Source of the DNA: Acidulodesulfobacterium sp021802425
GTDB taxonomy: Bacteria > SZUA-79 > Acidulodesulfobacterales > Acidulodesulfobacteraceae
DNA length: 64,000 nucleotides
Direction: 5' to 3'
Assembly (NCBI GenBank): GCA_021802425.1
Contig: JAJZXJ010000002.1
Span: forward strand, 88,370 to 152,369
A model generated the notes under the pieces. That model saw only the letters and a list, made by a program, of their open reading frames with translations. It did no database searches and was not told where the DNA came from. A program made the translations under genes and the position numbers. This document shows, piece after piece, positions 1 through 8,431 of this stretch; the first letter of the stretch is position 1; each line of letters begins with the position of its first letter.

Positions 1-1
1 T

Positions 2-187
2 TTAGAATCAAGAGGAGGAATTCAGGTCATAAATGCAGAAGTTCCTTTAGCCGAAATGTTTGGTTATTCTACCGATTTAAGATCCAAAACACAGGGCAGG
101 GCCAATTATACTATGGAATTTCTTAAATATGAACAGGTGCCAAAAGTTATATCCGATGAAATTATCGCTAAATCACAAGGTAAATAG
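2..187 (+). CDS. fusA: elongation factor G, C-terminal end (partial)
   Basis: Only the last 61 codons are present; the rest lies before the window. The reading frame matches domain V of EF-G, with the family segment AEVPLAEMFGYSTDLRS followed by TQGRANYTMEF. EF-G is the GTPase that drives ribosome translocation. The gene sits 20 bp before tuf, the usual str-operon order, so rpsL and rpsG are expected just upstream. Confidence 0.95.
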   Translation, partial: LESRGGIQVINAEVPLAEMFGYSTDLRSKTQGRANYTMEFLKYEQVPKVISDEIIAKSQGK

Positions 188-207
188 ATACAATCAGGAG
201 GAATTAA

Positions 208-1398
208 ATGTCCAAAGAGAAATTTGACAGATCAAAGCCGCATGTCAATATAGGCACGATAGGTCATGTTGACCATGGCAAGACCACATTAACCGCCGCC
301 ATTACAAAGGTTCTTTCGAGAAAAGGCCAGGCTTCCTTTAAATCGTATGACCAGATTGATAATGCGCCCGAAGAAAAGGAAAGGGGTATTACGATTGCCA
401 CATCCCATGTCGAATATTCTACCGATAAAAGGCACTATGCCCATGTTGACTGTCCGGGACACGCCGACTATGTTAAGAATATGATTACCGGCGCCGCCCA
501 GATGGACGGAGCCATACTTGTGGTTTCCGCAGCCGACGGCCCTATGCCCCAGACGAGGGAGCATATACTTTTAGCCCGTCAGGTCGGCGTTCCCTATATA
601 GTCGTATTTTTAAATAAGGTCGATATGGTGGACGACCCCGAACTTCTTGAGCTTGTCGAACTCGAAGTAAGAGAGCTTTTGACCTCCTATAACTTTCCGG
701 GGGACTCTGTTCCCGTAGTAAAGGGTTCCGCCCTTAAGGCACTCGAGGCGGAGTCGGATAACGAATGGACACAGAAGATAGTTGATCTTATGAATGCCGT
801 CGATGAATATATTCCGCTTCCGAAAAGAGATATAGATAAGCCGTTCCTTATGCCGGTCGAGGATGTATTTTCCATATCCGGAAGGGGAACCGTTGCAACG
901 GGCAGGGTAGAAAGAGGCATAGTCAAGGTCGGAGATGAAATCGAACTTGTCGGAATACTTCCGACATCCAAAACAGTCGTAACAGGCGTAGAAATGTTCA
1001 GGAAGCTCTTGGACGAAGGACAGGCAGGCGACAACATAGGCGTTCTTTTAAGGGGCAAGAAGCGCGAAGAGGTGGAAAGGGGCATGGTTTTGTCCAAACC
1101 CGGTTCCATAACTCCCCATAAGAGGTTTAAGGTAGAGGCATATGTTCTTACCAAGGAAGAAGGTGGCCGCCATACCCCGTTCTTTAACGGCTACCGTCCG
1201 CAGTTCTATTTCAGGACTACAGATGTTACCGGGGTTTGCACGCTGCCGGAAGGCGTCGAAATGGTAATGCCTGGAGACAATGTGTCTATGAGCGTCGAAC
1301 TCATTACCCCGATAGCCGCCGAAAAGGAATTAAGGTTTGCCATAAGAGAGGGAGGGCACACTGTAGGCGCCGGGGTTATAACCGAGGTTATAGAGTAA
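208..1398 (+). CDS. tuf: elongation factor Tu
   Basis: EF-Tu delivers aminoacyl-tRNA to the ribosomal A site in the cytoplasm. The 396-residue length is standard. The GTPase motifs are clear: GHVDHGKTT (G1, about residue 19), RGITI (switch I, with the conserved T), DCPGHADY (G3) and NKVD (G4), followed by the two beta-barrel domains. A strong AGGAGG-type ribosome site (about 197-202) precedes the ATG. Its codon usage looks more G/C-rich than that of neighbouring genes, as expected for a very highly expressed gene. This is the only tuf copy in the window. Confidence 0.98.
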   Translation: MSKEKFDRSKPHVNIGTIGHVDHGKTTLTAAITKVLSRKGQASFKSYDQIDNAPEEKERGITIATSHVEYSTDKRHYAHVDCPGHADYVKNMITGAAQMDGAILVVSAADGPMPQTREHILLARQVGVPYIVVFLNKVDMVDDPELLELVELEVRELLTSYNFPGDSVPVVKGSALKALEAESDNEWTQKIVDLMNAVDEYIPLPKRDIDKPFLMPVEDVFSISGRGTVATGRVERGIVKVGDEIELVGILPTSKTVVTGVEMFRKLLDEGQAGDNIGVLLRGKKREEVERGMVLSKPGSITPHKRFKVEAYVLTKEEGGRHTPFFNGYRPQFYFRTTDVTGVCTLPEGVEMVMPGDNVSMSVELITPIAAEKELRFAIREGGHTVGAGVITEVIE

Positions 1399-1437
1399 TT
1401 TAAACAGAAAAAAGGGTAATATAAAATAAAGGATATT

Positions 1438-1749
1438 ATGGATATTCAAAAAATAAGAATCAGACTCAAAGCGTATGACCATAGATTGTTAGATCAATCG
1501 GTTATAGAAATTGTCGAAACGGCAAAACGCACCGGTTCCAAAGTCAGCGGTCCGATACCTCTGCCTACTAAAATTAATAAATATTGCGTTTTAAGGTCTC
1601 CCCATGTAGATAAAAAATCGAGAGAGGAGTTCGAGATGAGAACGCATAAAAGAATTATCGACTTATTAGAGCCAAATCAAGCTACTATCGATGCCTTAAT
1701 GAAGCTGGATCTTTCGGCAGGTATCGATGTGGATATTAAGCAGATTTAA
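1438..1749 (+). CDS. rpsJ: 30S ribosomal protein S10
   Basis: First gene of the S10 operon; S10 lies in the 30S head and is also the NusE antitermination factor. At 103 residues it has normal length, with the family signature SGPIPLPTK and the SPHVDKKSREEFEMRTHKR segment. It begins 39 bp after tuf, so fusA-tuf-rpsJ may be one transcript. No leader resembling the E. coli L4-binding S10 leader is visible in the 39-bp gap. Confidence 0.98.
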   Translation: MDIQKIRIRLKAYDHRLLDQSVIEIVETAKRTGSKVSGPIPLPTKINKYCVLRSPHVDKKSREEFEMRTHKRIIDLLEPNQATIDALMKLDLSAGIDVDIKQI

Positions 1750-1770
1750 TTTCATGTTGGAGCCTTATAT

Positions 1771-2418
1771 ATGATAAAAGCACTGATTGGAAAAAAGATT
1801 GGAATGACGCAGCTGTTTAACGAAGAGGGAATGATTGTTTCAGTTACCGTCATTAAAGCGGGACCCTGTACGGTCGTGGCAAAAAAAAATAAACAAACCG
1901 ACGGATATAATGCCATACAATTAGGATTTGAAGAAGTAAAATCTTATAGGGTGAAAAAGCCTGTTCTCGGCAAATTTACAAAAAATAATATGTCCCCGTT
2001 AAAAGTACTGAAGGAATTTAGAGATTCGGATGCAGATGCCTTAAACATAGGCGATACGATAGATGTCTCGGTTTTTAACGAGGCAAAGTCGGTGTCCATT
2101 AGCGGGATTACCAAAGGAAAGGGATATCAGGGGGTTGTAAAAAGATGGGGCTTTTCGGGCGGCAGGGATACGCACGGCTCAATGTTTCATAGAGCGCCCG
2201 GTTCTATAGGCCAGTCGTCGTTTCCTTCGAAAGTATTTAAAGGATTAAAAATGCCCGGACATATGGGGAATGATAAATGTACCGTATTAAATTTGAAAGT
2301 TATAAGAATCGATGCCGCCGAGAATCTTTTGTATGTCAAGGGTTCCGTTCCAGGTGCAGGCAATGGCATTTTATATATATATGCGGCAGATGAGTCGGGA
2401 AGAAAACTGAATAAGTAA
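1771..2418 (+). CDS. rplC: 50S ribosomal protein L3
   Basis: L3 binds near the 3' end of 23S rRNA and is an early assembly protein. The 215 residues begin with the family start MIKALIGKKIGMTQLF. The Gln-methylation loop region GGRDTHGSMFHRAPGSIG and the KMPGHMGND segment are intact. It follows rpsJ in the standard order with a short gap. Confidence 0.98.
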   Translation: MIKALIGKKIGMTQLFNEEGMIVSVTVIKAGPCTVVAKKNKQTDGYNAIQLGFEEVKSYRVKKPVLGKFTKNNMSPLKVLKEFRDSDADALNIGDTIDVSVFNEAKSVSISGITKGKGYQGVVKRWGFSGGRDTHGSMFHRAPGSIGQSSFPSKVFKGLKMPGHMGNDKCTVLNLKVIRIDAAENLLYVKGSVPGAGNGILYIYAADESGRKLNK

Positions 2419-2450
2419 TTCTTTAATTAATAAATTAAGAAGGATTTATA

Positions 2451-3086
2451 ATGTCTGAGAAAGTAAATGTCGTAAACAAAAATAATGAAAAGGTCGGGGA
2501 TATCGAGTTGAATGAAATTGTTTATTCATATCCCGTAAAAGAGGCGTTAATAAAAGAATATGTTTTATTAACTCTGGCAAATAAAAGGCTGGGCTTGGCT
2601 TCCACCAAAAACAGAAAAATTGTTTCGGGGGGCGGGATTAAGCCATGGAAGCAAAAGGGAACGGGAAGGGCAAGGGCAGGTTCGATAAGGTCTCCTTTAT
2701 GGAAGGGCGGCGGAACCATTTTTGGTCCCAAAAATGAGAAAAATTATAAAAAGGATATGCCGAAAAAGGCGAGGAAAGCCGCGGTGAAGTCCGCGTTGTC
2801 ATATCTTTTTAAAGAGGGACGGCTAACTTTTATCGAGGATTTTGATATTCCTGAAATTAAAACTAAAGAAATGGTAAAATTTTTTAGTAAATTCGGCATC
2901 GAAAAGGGGTTAGTTATATTGCCATCCACTAATATTAACGATAAAATTGTTAAATCAACAAGAAATCTTGCTGATTTTAAAGCAACTAATGTAAATGAAA
3001 TTAATATTATCGATTTACTTAAGTATAAGAAGATATTAATTAGCGTAAAAGCCAATGAAGAATTAGAGAGGAATCTTGCGATATGA
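2451..3086 (+). CDS. rplD: 50S ribosomal protein L4
   Basis: L4 reaches into the peptide exit tunnel and in enterobacteria represses its own operon. The tunnel loop is recognisable by KPWKQKGTGRARAGSIRSP and the GGGTIFGP segment (residues about 63-88). Length is normal at 211 residues. Its last codons overlap the start of rplW by 4 bp, a sign of translational coupling. Confidence 0.98.
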   Translation: MSEKVNVVNKNNEKVGDIELNEIVYSYPVKEALIKEYVLLTLANKRLGLASTKNRKIVSGGGIKPWKQKGTGRARAGSIRSPLWKGGGTIFGPKNEKNYKKDMPKKARKAAVKSALSYLFKEGRLTFIEDFDIPEIKTKEMVKFFSKFGIEKGLVILPSTNINDKIVKSTRNLADFKATNVNEINIIDLLKYKKILISVKANEELERNLAI

Positions 3087-3370
3087 AAGAATTATATGCC
3101 GTTATTGAAAAGGCGCTGCTCTCCGAAAAAAGTCTGGGGATAAGAGAAACAAATAATACCTATGTTTTTAATGTTAATAAAAAGGCAAATAAAAAAGATA
3201 TTAAAGATATGGTGGAAAAATATTTTAATGTGAAAGTAGAAAATGTTCATACCCTGATTAACAGGGGTAAATATAGGCGGGTTGGAAAATATACCGGTAA
3301 ATTATCAAATTTTAAAAAGGCTTATGTTAAACTTAAAGACGGCCAAAGAATTTCTGCATTAGAGGCTTAA
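3083..3370 (+). CDS. rplW: 50S ribosomal protein L23
   Basis: L23 sits at the tunnel exit, where trigger factor and SRP dock. The 95-residue protein has the family pattern TEKS (here SEKS) near the N-terminus, the segment VEKYFNVKVENVHTL, and GKYRRVGKYTGK. The start codon overlaps the rplD stop within an ATGA-type junction. Confidence 0.97.
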   Translation: MKELYAVIEKALLSEKSLGIRETNNTYVFNVNKKANKKDIKDMVEKYFNVKVENVHTLINRGKYRRVGKYTGKLSNFKKAYVKLKDGQRISALEA

Positions 3371-3386
3371 TCGGGAGACAATAGGA

Positions 3387-4214
3387 ATGCAATTAAAAAA
3401 ATATAAACCTACATCCAGCGGAAGAAGATTTCAAACTGTTTCAGATTTTTCTGAAATTACGCGGGATTATCCAGAAAAGAAACTGTTATCCAAATATAAG
3501 AAAAATTCAGGAAGAAACAATAATGGAAGGATAACAACCCGCCACCAGGGCGGCGGACATAAAAAGAGATACAGGATTATCGATTTTAAAAGGGATAAGA
3601 GAGATATTCCGGCGCGTGTCGCGGAAATAGAGTACGATCCTAATAGGTCTGCAAGGATTGCCCTTTTAAATTATATCGATGGTGAAAAAAGGTATATATT
3701 ATGTCCCGACGGATTAAAAAAAGGGGATAGCGTTATATCATCGGAAAAGGCGGATATACAACCGGGAAACTGTCTTCCTTTGCACAATATTCCTGTCGGT
3801 ACGATGATTCATAATGTTGAATTAAAGCCTAATTCAGGAGGGAAACTTGTCAGAAGCGCAGGCGCTTATGCCGAGCTTCTGGGAAAAGACGGCGGATATG
3901 CTCAAATTAAAATGCCGTCAGGCGAGTTCAGGCGGGTTCTCGAGGGATGTTGCGCCACAATAGGCCAAATCGGAAATATAGACCATGAGAATATCAGTAT
4001 CGGAAAAGCAGGCAGGTCAAGATGGTTAGGAATTAGGCCGTCTGTTAGAGGCGTTGCCATGAATCCGATCGATCATCCGCACGGCGGAGGAGAGGGAAAG
4101 ACTTCCGGCGGGCGTCATCCGGTTACCCCGTGGGGTGTTCCTACTAAAGGTTTTAAAACAAGAAAAAACAAGAGAACATCAAAATACATAATATCGAGAA
4201 GAAAAGTTAAATAA
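3387..4214 (+). CDS. rplB: 50S ribosomal protein L2
   Basis: L2 is needed for subunit association and the peptidyl transferase centre. The protein is 275 residues long, normal for the family. It shows GRNNNGRITTRHQGGGHKK near the N-terminus and the conserved C-terminal segment containing MNPIDHPHGGGEG, which carries the functionally important histidine. Confidence 0.98.
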   Translation: MQLKKYKPTSSGRRFQTVSDFSEITRDYPEKKLLSKYKKNSGRNNNGRITTRHQGGGHKKRYRIIDFKRDKRDIPARVAEIEYDPNRSARIALLNYIDGEKRYILCPDGLKKGDSVISSEKADIQPGNCLPLHNIPVGTMIHNVELKPNSGGKLVRSAGAYAELLGKDGGYAQIKMPSGEFRRVLEGCCATIGQIGNIDHENISIGKAGRSRWLGIRPSVRGVAMNPIDHPHGGGEGKTSGGRHPVTPWGVPTKGFKTRKNKRTSKYIISRRKVK

Positions 4215-4238
4215 AATTTATTAAAGGAGAGTTTGATT

Positions 4239-4541
4239 TTGGCCAGATCGATTAAAAAGGGACCTTTCGCCGATGAATCGCTTATAGAAAAGGTGGAAAA
4301 GGCATTCGAGACTAACGATAAAAAAATTATAAAAACCTGGTCTAGAAGATCTACTATTTTGCCATCTATGGTTGGATTTACATTTGCCGTTCATAACGGT
4401 AAAAAATTTATTCCCGTATTTGTCAGCGAAAATATGGTTGGGCATAAGCTTGGCGAATTTTCGCCGACCAGAACTTTTACCATGCATTCAGGGGATAGAA
4501 AAGCCAAGGTTAAATCCAGCGGTCGTCCTGCTGCAAAATAA
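4239..4541 (+). CDS. rpsS: 30S ribosomal protein S19
   Basis: S19 works in the 30S head beside S13. I place the start at the TTG at 4239, giving MARSIKKGPF, the family's usual N-terminus. A GGAGAG site at 4226-4231 is 7 bases upstream of this codon, whereas another TTG at 4233 would overlap the ribosome site. The protein is then 100 residues long. The segment HNGKKFIPVFV and VGHKLGEFSPTR are typical. Confidence 0.96.
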   Translation: MARSIKKGPFADESLIEKVEKAFETNDKKIIKTWSRRSTILPSMVGFTFAVHNGKKFIPVFVSENMVGHKLGEFSPTRTFTMHSGDRKAKVKSSGRPAAK

Positions 4542-4558
4542 ATATAAAGGGGTTAAAG

Positions 4559-4891
4559 ATGGAGTTTAAAGCTGAAGCAAAATACATTAAGGTTTCTCCT
4601 CAGAAGGCCAGACTTGTGGTTGACCTGATACGAGGGAAGAAGGTCTATGACGCTCTTAATATACTTAAGTTTACAAAAAAAAAATCGTCGCTTACCGTAT
4701 ATAAGCTCTTAAAATCAGCGTTAGCAAATGCTTCAAGTACAGGAAGGGTTGATATAGATAACCTGATTATTTCTAAAATTAGCGTCGATATGTCGTTTTC
4801 TCTTAAAAGGTTAATGCCGAAAGCTATGGGAAGAGGCGCTACAATTAAGAAGCGTATGAGTAACATTAAAATAGTTCTTGCGGAAATTTAA
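4559..4891 (+). CDS. rplV: 50S ribosomal protein L22
   Basis: L22 lines the exit tunnel opposite L4; its beta-hairpin is where macrolide resistance changes arise. The 110 residues begin with a family-like segment including YIKVSPQKARLVVDLIRGK, and end with the hairpin region containing PKAMGRGATIKKR. A short gap and GGGG-rich ribosome site separate it from rpsS. Confidence 0.97.
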   Translation: MEFKAEAKYIKVSPQKARLVVDLIRGKKVYDALNILKFTKKKSSLTVYKLLKSALANASSTGRVDIDNLIISKISVDMSFSLKRLMPKAMGRGATIKKRMSNIKIVLAEI

Positions 4892-4906
4892 AATCGGAGG
4901 TTAATT

Positions 4907-5542
4907 TTGGGGCAGAAAGTAAATCCAACTGGATTAAGAATAGGAATCAATCAATCCTGGAATTCGATATGGTATAGTGATCGCAATTACTCTACTTTTT
5001 TGCATGAGGATTTAAAAATCAGGGATTTCTTAAAGAAAAAACTTTACTCGGCGGGAGTATCTAAAATTAATATCAGCAGAAAGGCCGAAAAATTAATTAT
5101 CGATATATATACTGCCAGACCGGGAATGATATACGGGAAAAAGGGTTCCTCCGAATTTGAAAATTTAAAAACAGAGCTTGCAAGGCTTATTAAAATTAAA
5201 AATAAAGACATCAATATAAACATAATAGAGGTAAAGAAGCCTGAAATTGATGCTACTCTGGTAGCGGAAGGCATTGCTTCCCAGTTGGAAAAAAGAATAG
5301 CATTCAAGAGGGCGATGAAAAAAAGCGTTTCAATGGCGTTGAAAAGCGGCGCGAAGGGCATTAAAATTACCTGCGGCGGCAGGCTTGCCGGGGCTGAAAT
5401 TGCCAGAGCCGAATGGTATCGCGAAGGCAGAGTTCCGCTGCATACCCTCAGGGCGGATATCAACTATGGTACGGCGGAAGCCAATACGACATACGGAAAA
5501 ATCGGCATTAAAGTGTGGATATATAAAGGAGATGTTCTTTAA
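4907..5542 (+). CDS. rpsC: 30S ribosomal protein S3
   Basis: S3 forms part of the mRNA entry channel and helicase. It starts at a TTG (4907), giving MGQKVNPTGLRIGI, the normal N-terminus, with a CGGAGG site 10 bases before. A KH domain occupies residues about 40-110 (RPGMIYGKKGSSEFENL, the GxxG loop), and the C-terminal domain contains RLAGAEIARAEWYREGRVPL. Length 211 residues. Confidence 0.97.
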   Translation: MGQKVNPTGLRIGINQSWNSIWYSDRNYSTFLHEDLKIRDFLKKKLYSAGVSKINISRKAEKLIIDIYTARPGMIYGKKGSSEFENLKTELARLIKIKNKDININIIEVKKPEIDATLVAEGIASQLEKRIAFKRAMKKSVSMALKSGAKGIKITCGGRLAGAEIARAEWYREGRVPLHTLRADINYGTAEANTTYGKIGIKVWIYKGDVL

Positions 5543-5588
5543 TTTTATAATTAATAGAAATAATAGAAAAAGCCAAAGGTGAATAAAT

Positions 5589-6002
5589 ATGTTAATGCCA
5601 GCTAAGACTAAATATAAAAAGCAGATGAAGGGAAGGATGAAAGGAAAAGCCTCGAGAGGCAATACTCTTGCCTTCGGTGATTTCGGACTCAAGGTTATAG
5701 AATGCGGATATATAACTTCAAAACAAATTGAAGCTGCGAGAATTGCGATGACAAGGTTTGTTAAAAGAGGCGGTAAAATTTGGATAAGAATATTTCCCGA
5801 TAAACCGATTACCAAAAAACCCGCCGAGACCAGAATGGGAAAAGGAAAAGGCAGCGTTGAGGAATGGGTGTGCGTTGCCAGGCCGGGATTAGTTTTGTAT
5901 GAAATGGAAGGAATATCTAAAGAGATTGCCCAGGAGGCTCTAAGGCTGGCATCTCATAAATTACCGCTTAAGACGATATTTATAGAAAGGGGAGAGTTTT
6001 AA
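5589..6002 (+). CDS. rplP: 50S ribosomal protein L16
   Basis: L16 organises the A-site region of the large subunit. The 137-residue protein begins MLMPAKTKYKKQMKGRMKG, close to the family N-terminus, and has GRMKGKASRGNTLAFGDFGL and the C-terminal GKGKGSVEEWVCVARPG. It follows rpsC after a 46-bp gap and precedes rpmC by 3 bp. Confidence 0.98.
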   Translation: MLMPAKTKYKKQMKGRMKGKASRGNTLAFGDFGLKVIECGYITSKQIEAARIAMTRFVKRGGKIWIRIFPDKPITKKPAETRMGKGKGSVEEWVCVARPGLVLYEMEGISKEIAQEALRLASHKLPLKTIFIERGEF

Positions 6003-6005
6003 TAT

Positions 6006-6203
6006 ATGAAATATAATGAACTTAAAGCGATGAATGATGATGAACTTTTAGTTAAAGAAACCGATTTTAGAAAGGAAATTTTTAACTTGACTATCCAAAA
6101 ATCTGTAGGCTCTTTAGAAAATCCCAAAAGGATTAAAACGGTTAAAAAAGATATTGCCCGTATAAAAACGATTTTAAATGAAAGAGGCGGGAGGCAATTA
6201 TGA
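6006..6203 (+). CDS. rpmC: 50S ribosomal protein L29
   Basis: L29 is a small helical protein near the tunnel exit and an SRP or trigger-factor contact. The 65 residues begin MKYNELKAMNDDELLVKE and end with the family segment containing KKDIARIKTILNER. It overlaps rpsQ by 4 bp. Confidence 0.96.
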   Translation: MKYNELKAMNDDELLVKETDFRKEIFNLTIQKSVGSLENPKRIKTVKKDIARIKTILNERGGRQL

Positions 6204-6445
6204 AAAAAACCTATATAGGCATTGTGACTTCCGACAAAATGGATAAAACGATTGTTGCCGTAGTTTCTAATATCGTGAAACATCCTTTATACAAGAAATA
6301 TGTAAAAAAGAACAAGAAATTTAAGGTTCATGATGAAAAAAATACTGCAAAAATCGGGGATAAAGTTTTATTTATTGAAACGCGCCCGTTATCCAAAGAG
6401 AAAAGGTGGAATTTAAAAAAGATTCTTGAAAAACAGGCAAATTAA
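6200..6445 (+). CDS. rpsQ: 30S ribosomal protein S17
   Basis: S17 is a primary 16S rRNA-binding OB-fold protein. The 81 residues contain the family pattern GIVTSDKMDKTIVA and the segment VHDEKNTAKIGDKVLFIETR followed by PLSKEKRW. It ends the S10 operon block; the next gap (6446-6509) contains a hairpin repeat described separately. Confidence 0.97.
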   Translation: MKKTYIGIVTSDKMDKTIVAVVSNIVKHPLYKKYVKKNKKFKVHDEKNTAKIGDKVLFIETRPLSKEKRWNLKKILEKQAN

Positions 6446-6450
6446 GATAT

Positions 6451-6498
6451 ATTAAAACCCCTGCCTTTAGGCATGGGGATATATATAAATTAAACGAG
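6451..6498 (+). repeat. hairpin repeat copy 1, IS200/IS605-end-like
   Basis: Between rpsQ and rplN lies an imperfect palindrome. CCCC (6458-6461) and TGCC (6462-6465) pair with GGCA (6470-6473) and GGGG (6475-6478), with a TTTA loop and one bulged T. AT-rich flanks follow. A diverged copy lies between trpB and trpA (22316-22354). The form recalls hairpins at the ends of IS200/IS605 elements; no transposase gene is present. It lies 31 bases before the rplN start and could also act as a processing or attenuation hairpin. Confidence 0.6.
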
Positions 6499-6509
6499 GG
6501 GCTGTAATA

Positions 6510-6878
6510 ATGATTCAAATGCAAACAATATTAGGATCTGCCGACAACTCGGGGGCGAAGAAACTCATGTGCATTAAAGTCCTCGGCGGATCAAAGCGTA
6601 AATATGCCGAAATTGGAGACATAATAGTTGTTTCCATAAAAGAAGCAATTCCTAATTCAAAGGTTAAAAAAGGCGATGTTTCTAAAGCGGTAATTGTAAG
6701 AACCGTAAAAGAAATAAAACGCCCTGACGGAAGTTACATAAGATTCGATAACAATTCGGCAGTTTTGATAAACACGCAGAATGAACCCGTAGGAACGCGT
6801 ATTTTTGGACCCGTTGCAAGGGAACTGAGAGCAAAAAAATTTATGAGAATTATCTCATTAGCGCCAGAGGTTTTATAA
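6510..6878 (+). CDS. rplN: 50S ribosomal protein L14
   Basis: First gene of the spc block. L14 is a beta-barrel protein at the subunit interface. The 122 residues begin MIQMQTILGSADNSGAKKL and include the signature region GDIIVVSIKEAIPNSKVKKG and GTRIFGPVARELR. A GAGGGG ribosome site (6496-6501) lies just after the upstream hairpin repeat. Confidence 0.98.
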   Translation: MIQMQTILGSADNSGAKKLMCIKVLGGSKRKYAEIGDIIVVSIKEAIPNSKVKKGDVSKAVIVRTVKEIKRPDGSYIRFDNNSAVLINTQNEPVGTRIFGPVARELRAKKFMRIISLAPEVL

Positions 6879-6879
6879 T

Positions 6880-7194
6880 ATGACTATAAGATTAAAAAAG
6901 AACGACAGCGTTATGGTTTTAGCGGGAAAAGAAAAGGGTAAGGTCGGTAAAATCATTCGTATCGACAAGGATGATAACAGGGTTTATATCGAAAAGATTA
7001 ATATGATTAAAAGGCATATAAAACCGAGAAGCGCCCAGGAACCCGGCGGCATTATAGACAAAGAAGCCGGATTAGATATTTCAAATATCGGGCTTTATTG
7101 TTCAAAATGCAAAAAACCCGTCAGGTTTTCTGTAAAAGTTAATGAAAATAATAAGAAGATTAGAATTTGTAAAAAGTGCGGTTCTGAAGTTTAA
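6880..7194 (+). CDS. rplX: 50S ribosomal protein L24, zinc-ribbon type
   Basis: L24 starts 50S assembly by binding the 5' part of 23S rRNA. The KOW motif is near the N-terminus (VLAGKEKGKVGKIIRID), followed by the HIKPRSAQEPGGIIDKE segment. The C-terminal part carries two Cys pairs, CSKC and CKKC, a zinc-ribbon pattern found in many bacterial L24 proteins but missing in E. coli. It starts 2 bases after rplN. Confidence 0.97.
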   Translation: MTIRLKKNDSVMVLAGKEKGKVGKIIRIDKDDNRVYIEKINMIKRHIKPRSAQEPGGIIDKEAGLDISNIGLYCSKCKKPVRFSVKVNENNKKIRICKKCGSEV

Positions 7195-7211
7195 TTCTGG
7201 AGGATTTTAAA

Positions 7212-7754
7212 TTGGCTTCGAGATATAAAGAATTTTATAAAAATGAGGTTGCCCCTAAGTTAATGGAAGAAACAGGTTATAAAAATGTTCACCAGATACC
7301 TAAATTGTCAAAAATCGTCATTAATATGGGTCTTGGGGAAGCAACATCAAATTCAAAGATTATTGAGCAATCCATAACGGAACTTGCTAAAATATCGGGC
7401 CAGAAGCCCGTGGTCGCAAAGGCGAAAAAATCTATTGCAGCTTTCAAATTAAAGGAAAATCAGGAGATAGGGTGCTTTGTTACCTTAAGAAATGAAAGGA
7501 TGTATGACTTTTTCGACAAACTTATCAACATAGCTCTTCCGAGGGTTAGAGATTTTAAAGGCCTGTCGAAGAAGTCTTTTGACGGCTATGGGAATTATAC
7601 ATTTGGGGTCAAGGAACAGGTGATATTTCCGGAAATAAGCTATGAACTTATCGACAAGATTAAGGGAATGAATATAACGATAGTAACAACTGCAAAAAAT
7701 AATGATGACGGATATAAACTTTTAAAAGGGTTTAATTTTCCTTTTAGAAATTAG
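7212..7754 (+). CDS. rplE: 50S ribosomal protein L5
   Basis: L5 holds 5S rRNA in the central protuberance. The start is a TTG at 7212 preceded by TGGAGG; the protein begins MASRYKEFYKNEVAPKL as usual. It has NMGLGEA, the GQKPVVAKAKKSIAAFKL segment and RVRDFKGLS. The 180-residue length is normal. Confidence 0.97.
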   Translation: MASRYKEFYKNEVAPKLMEETGYKNVHQIPKLSKIVINMGLGEATSNSKIIEQSITELAKISGQKPVVAKAKKSIAAFKLKENQEIGCFVTLRNERMYDFFDKLINIALPRVRDFKGLSKKSFDGYGNYTFGVKEQVIFPEISYELIDKIKGMNITIVTTAKNNDDGYKLLKGFNFPFRN

Positions 7755-7766
7755 GAGACAAAATAT

Positions 7767-7952
7767 ATGGCAAAAAAGTCTATGATTATTAAAGCGATCA
7801 GGAAGCCAAAGTTTAAAGTTCGCGCGCACAACAGGTGTCCGATATGCGGAAGACCGAGAGGATACTACAGGAAGTTCGATATGTGCAGAATATGTTTTAG
7901 AACTTTGTCGAGCAAGGGACTCATTCCCGGTGTCACAAAATCTAGTTGGTAG
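7767..7952 (+). CDS. rpsN: 30S ribosomal protein S14, zinc type (type Z)
   Basis: S14 is a 30S head protein. This is the short, zinc-binding form: 61 residues with CPICGRPRGYYRKFDMCRIC, a C-x2-C...C-x2-C site. The longer Cys-free form seen in enterobacteria is about 100 residues. It sits in the normal spc position between rplE and rpsH. Confidence 0.98.
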   Translation: MAKKSMIIKAIRKPKFKVRAHNRCPICGRPRGYYRKFDMCRICFRTLSSKGLIPGVTKSSW

Positions 7953-7999
7953 CAGATAGTTTAATTTATTTAAATGTATTTAATGAGGATGAATAAAAT

Positions 8000-8398
8000 A
8001 TGACATATCCAATATCTGATATGATTATAAGAATTAAAAATGCATACAAAGTGGGTAAGGAAAGGGTAAATTTACCATATTCCGGGATCAAAGAAAATAT
8101 ATGCGTCATTCTTAAAAGAGAGGGTTTTATCGATGATTATGCAATAAATAATATAAAAGACAGCGCTTTTAAAAACATAGAAATTAAGCTGAGTTATTTT
8201 GAAAATAAAAAATCCACCATCATCGATATTAAAGTTACAAGCACTCCGGGGTTAAGATTTTACAAAAGGGCATTGGATATCAAGTCATATAAAAACGGCT
8301 TAGGTATGGAAGTATTTTCAACCTCTGCAGGAATTTTGTCGGATGTCGAATGCAGGGAAAAAAATATCGGCGGACTATCGCTGCTGAAAGTTTTTTAA
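8000..8398 (+). CDS. rpsH: 30S ribosomal protein S8
   Basis: S8 binds helix 21 of 16S rRNA and in E. coli is the spc-operon translational repressor. It has 132 residues, with the N-terminal pattern YPISDMIIRIKNA and the C-terminal signature with STSAGILSDVECREKNIGG (family STS-G-hydrophobic-D). A 47-bp gap separates it from rpsN. Confidence 0.97.
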   Translation: MTYPISDMIIRIKNAYKVGKERVNLPYSGIKENICVILKREGFIDDYAINNIKDSAFKNIEIKLSYFENKKSTIIDIKVTSTPGLRFYKRALDIKSYKNGLGMEVFSTSAGILSDVECREKNIGGLSLLKVF

Positions 8399-8431
8399 CA
8401 AGATAAAAAAATTTAATAAGGTGTCGGCAAA

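Noticed and set aside
687..1154. Minus-strand open frame within tuf
   Set aside because: It is a shadow of the highly conserved EF-Tu reading frame; no independent support.
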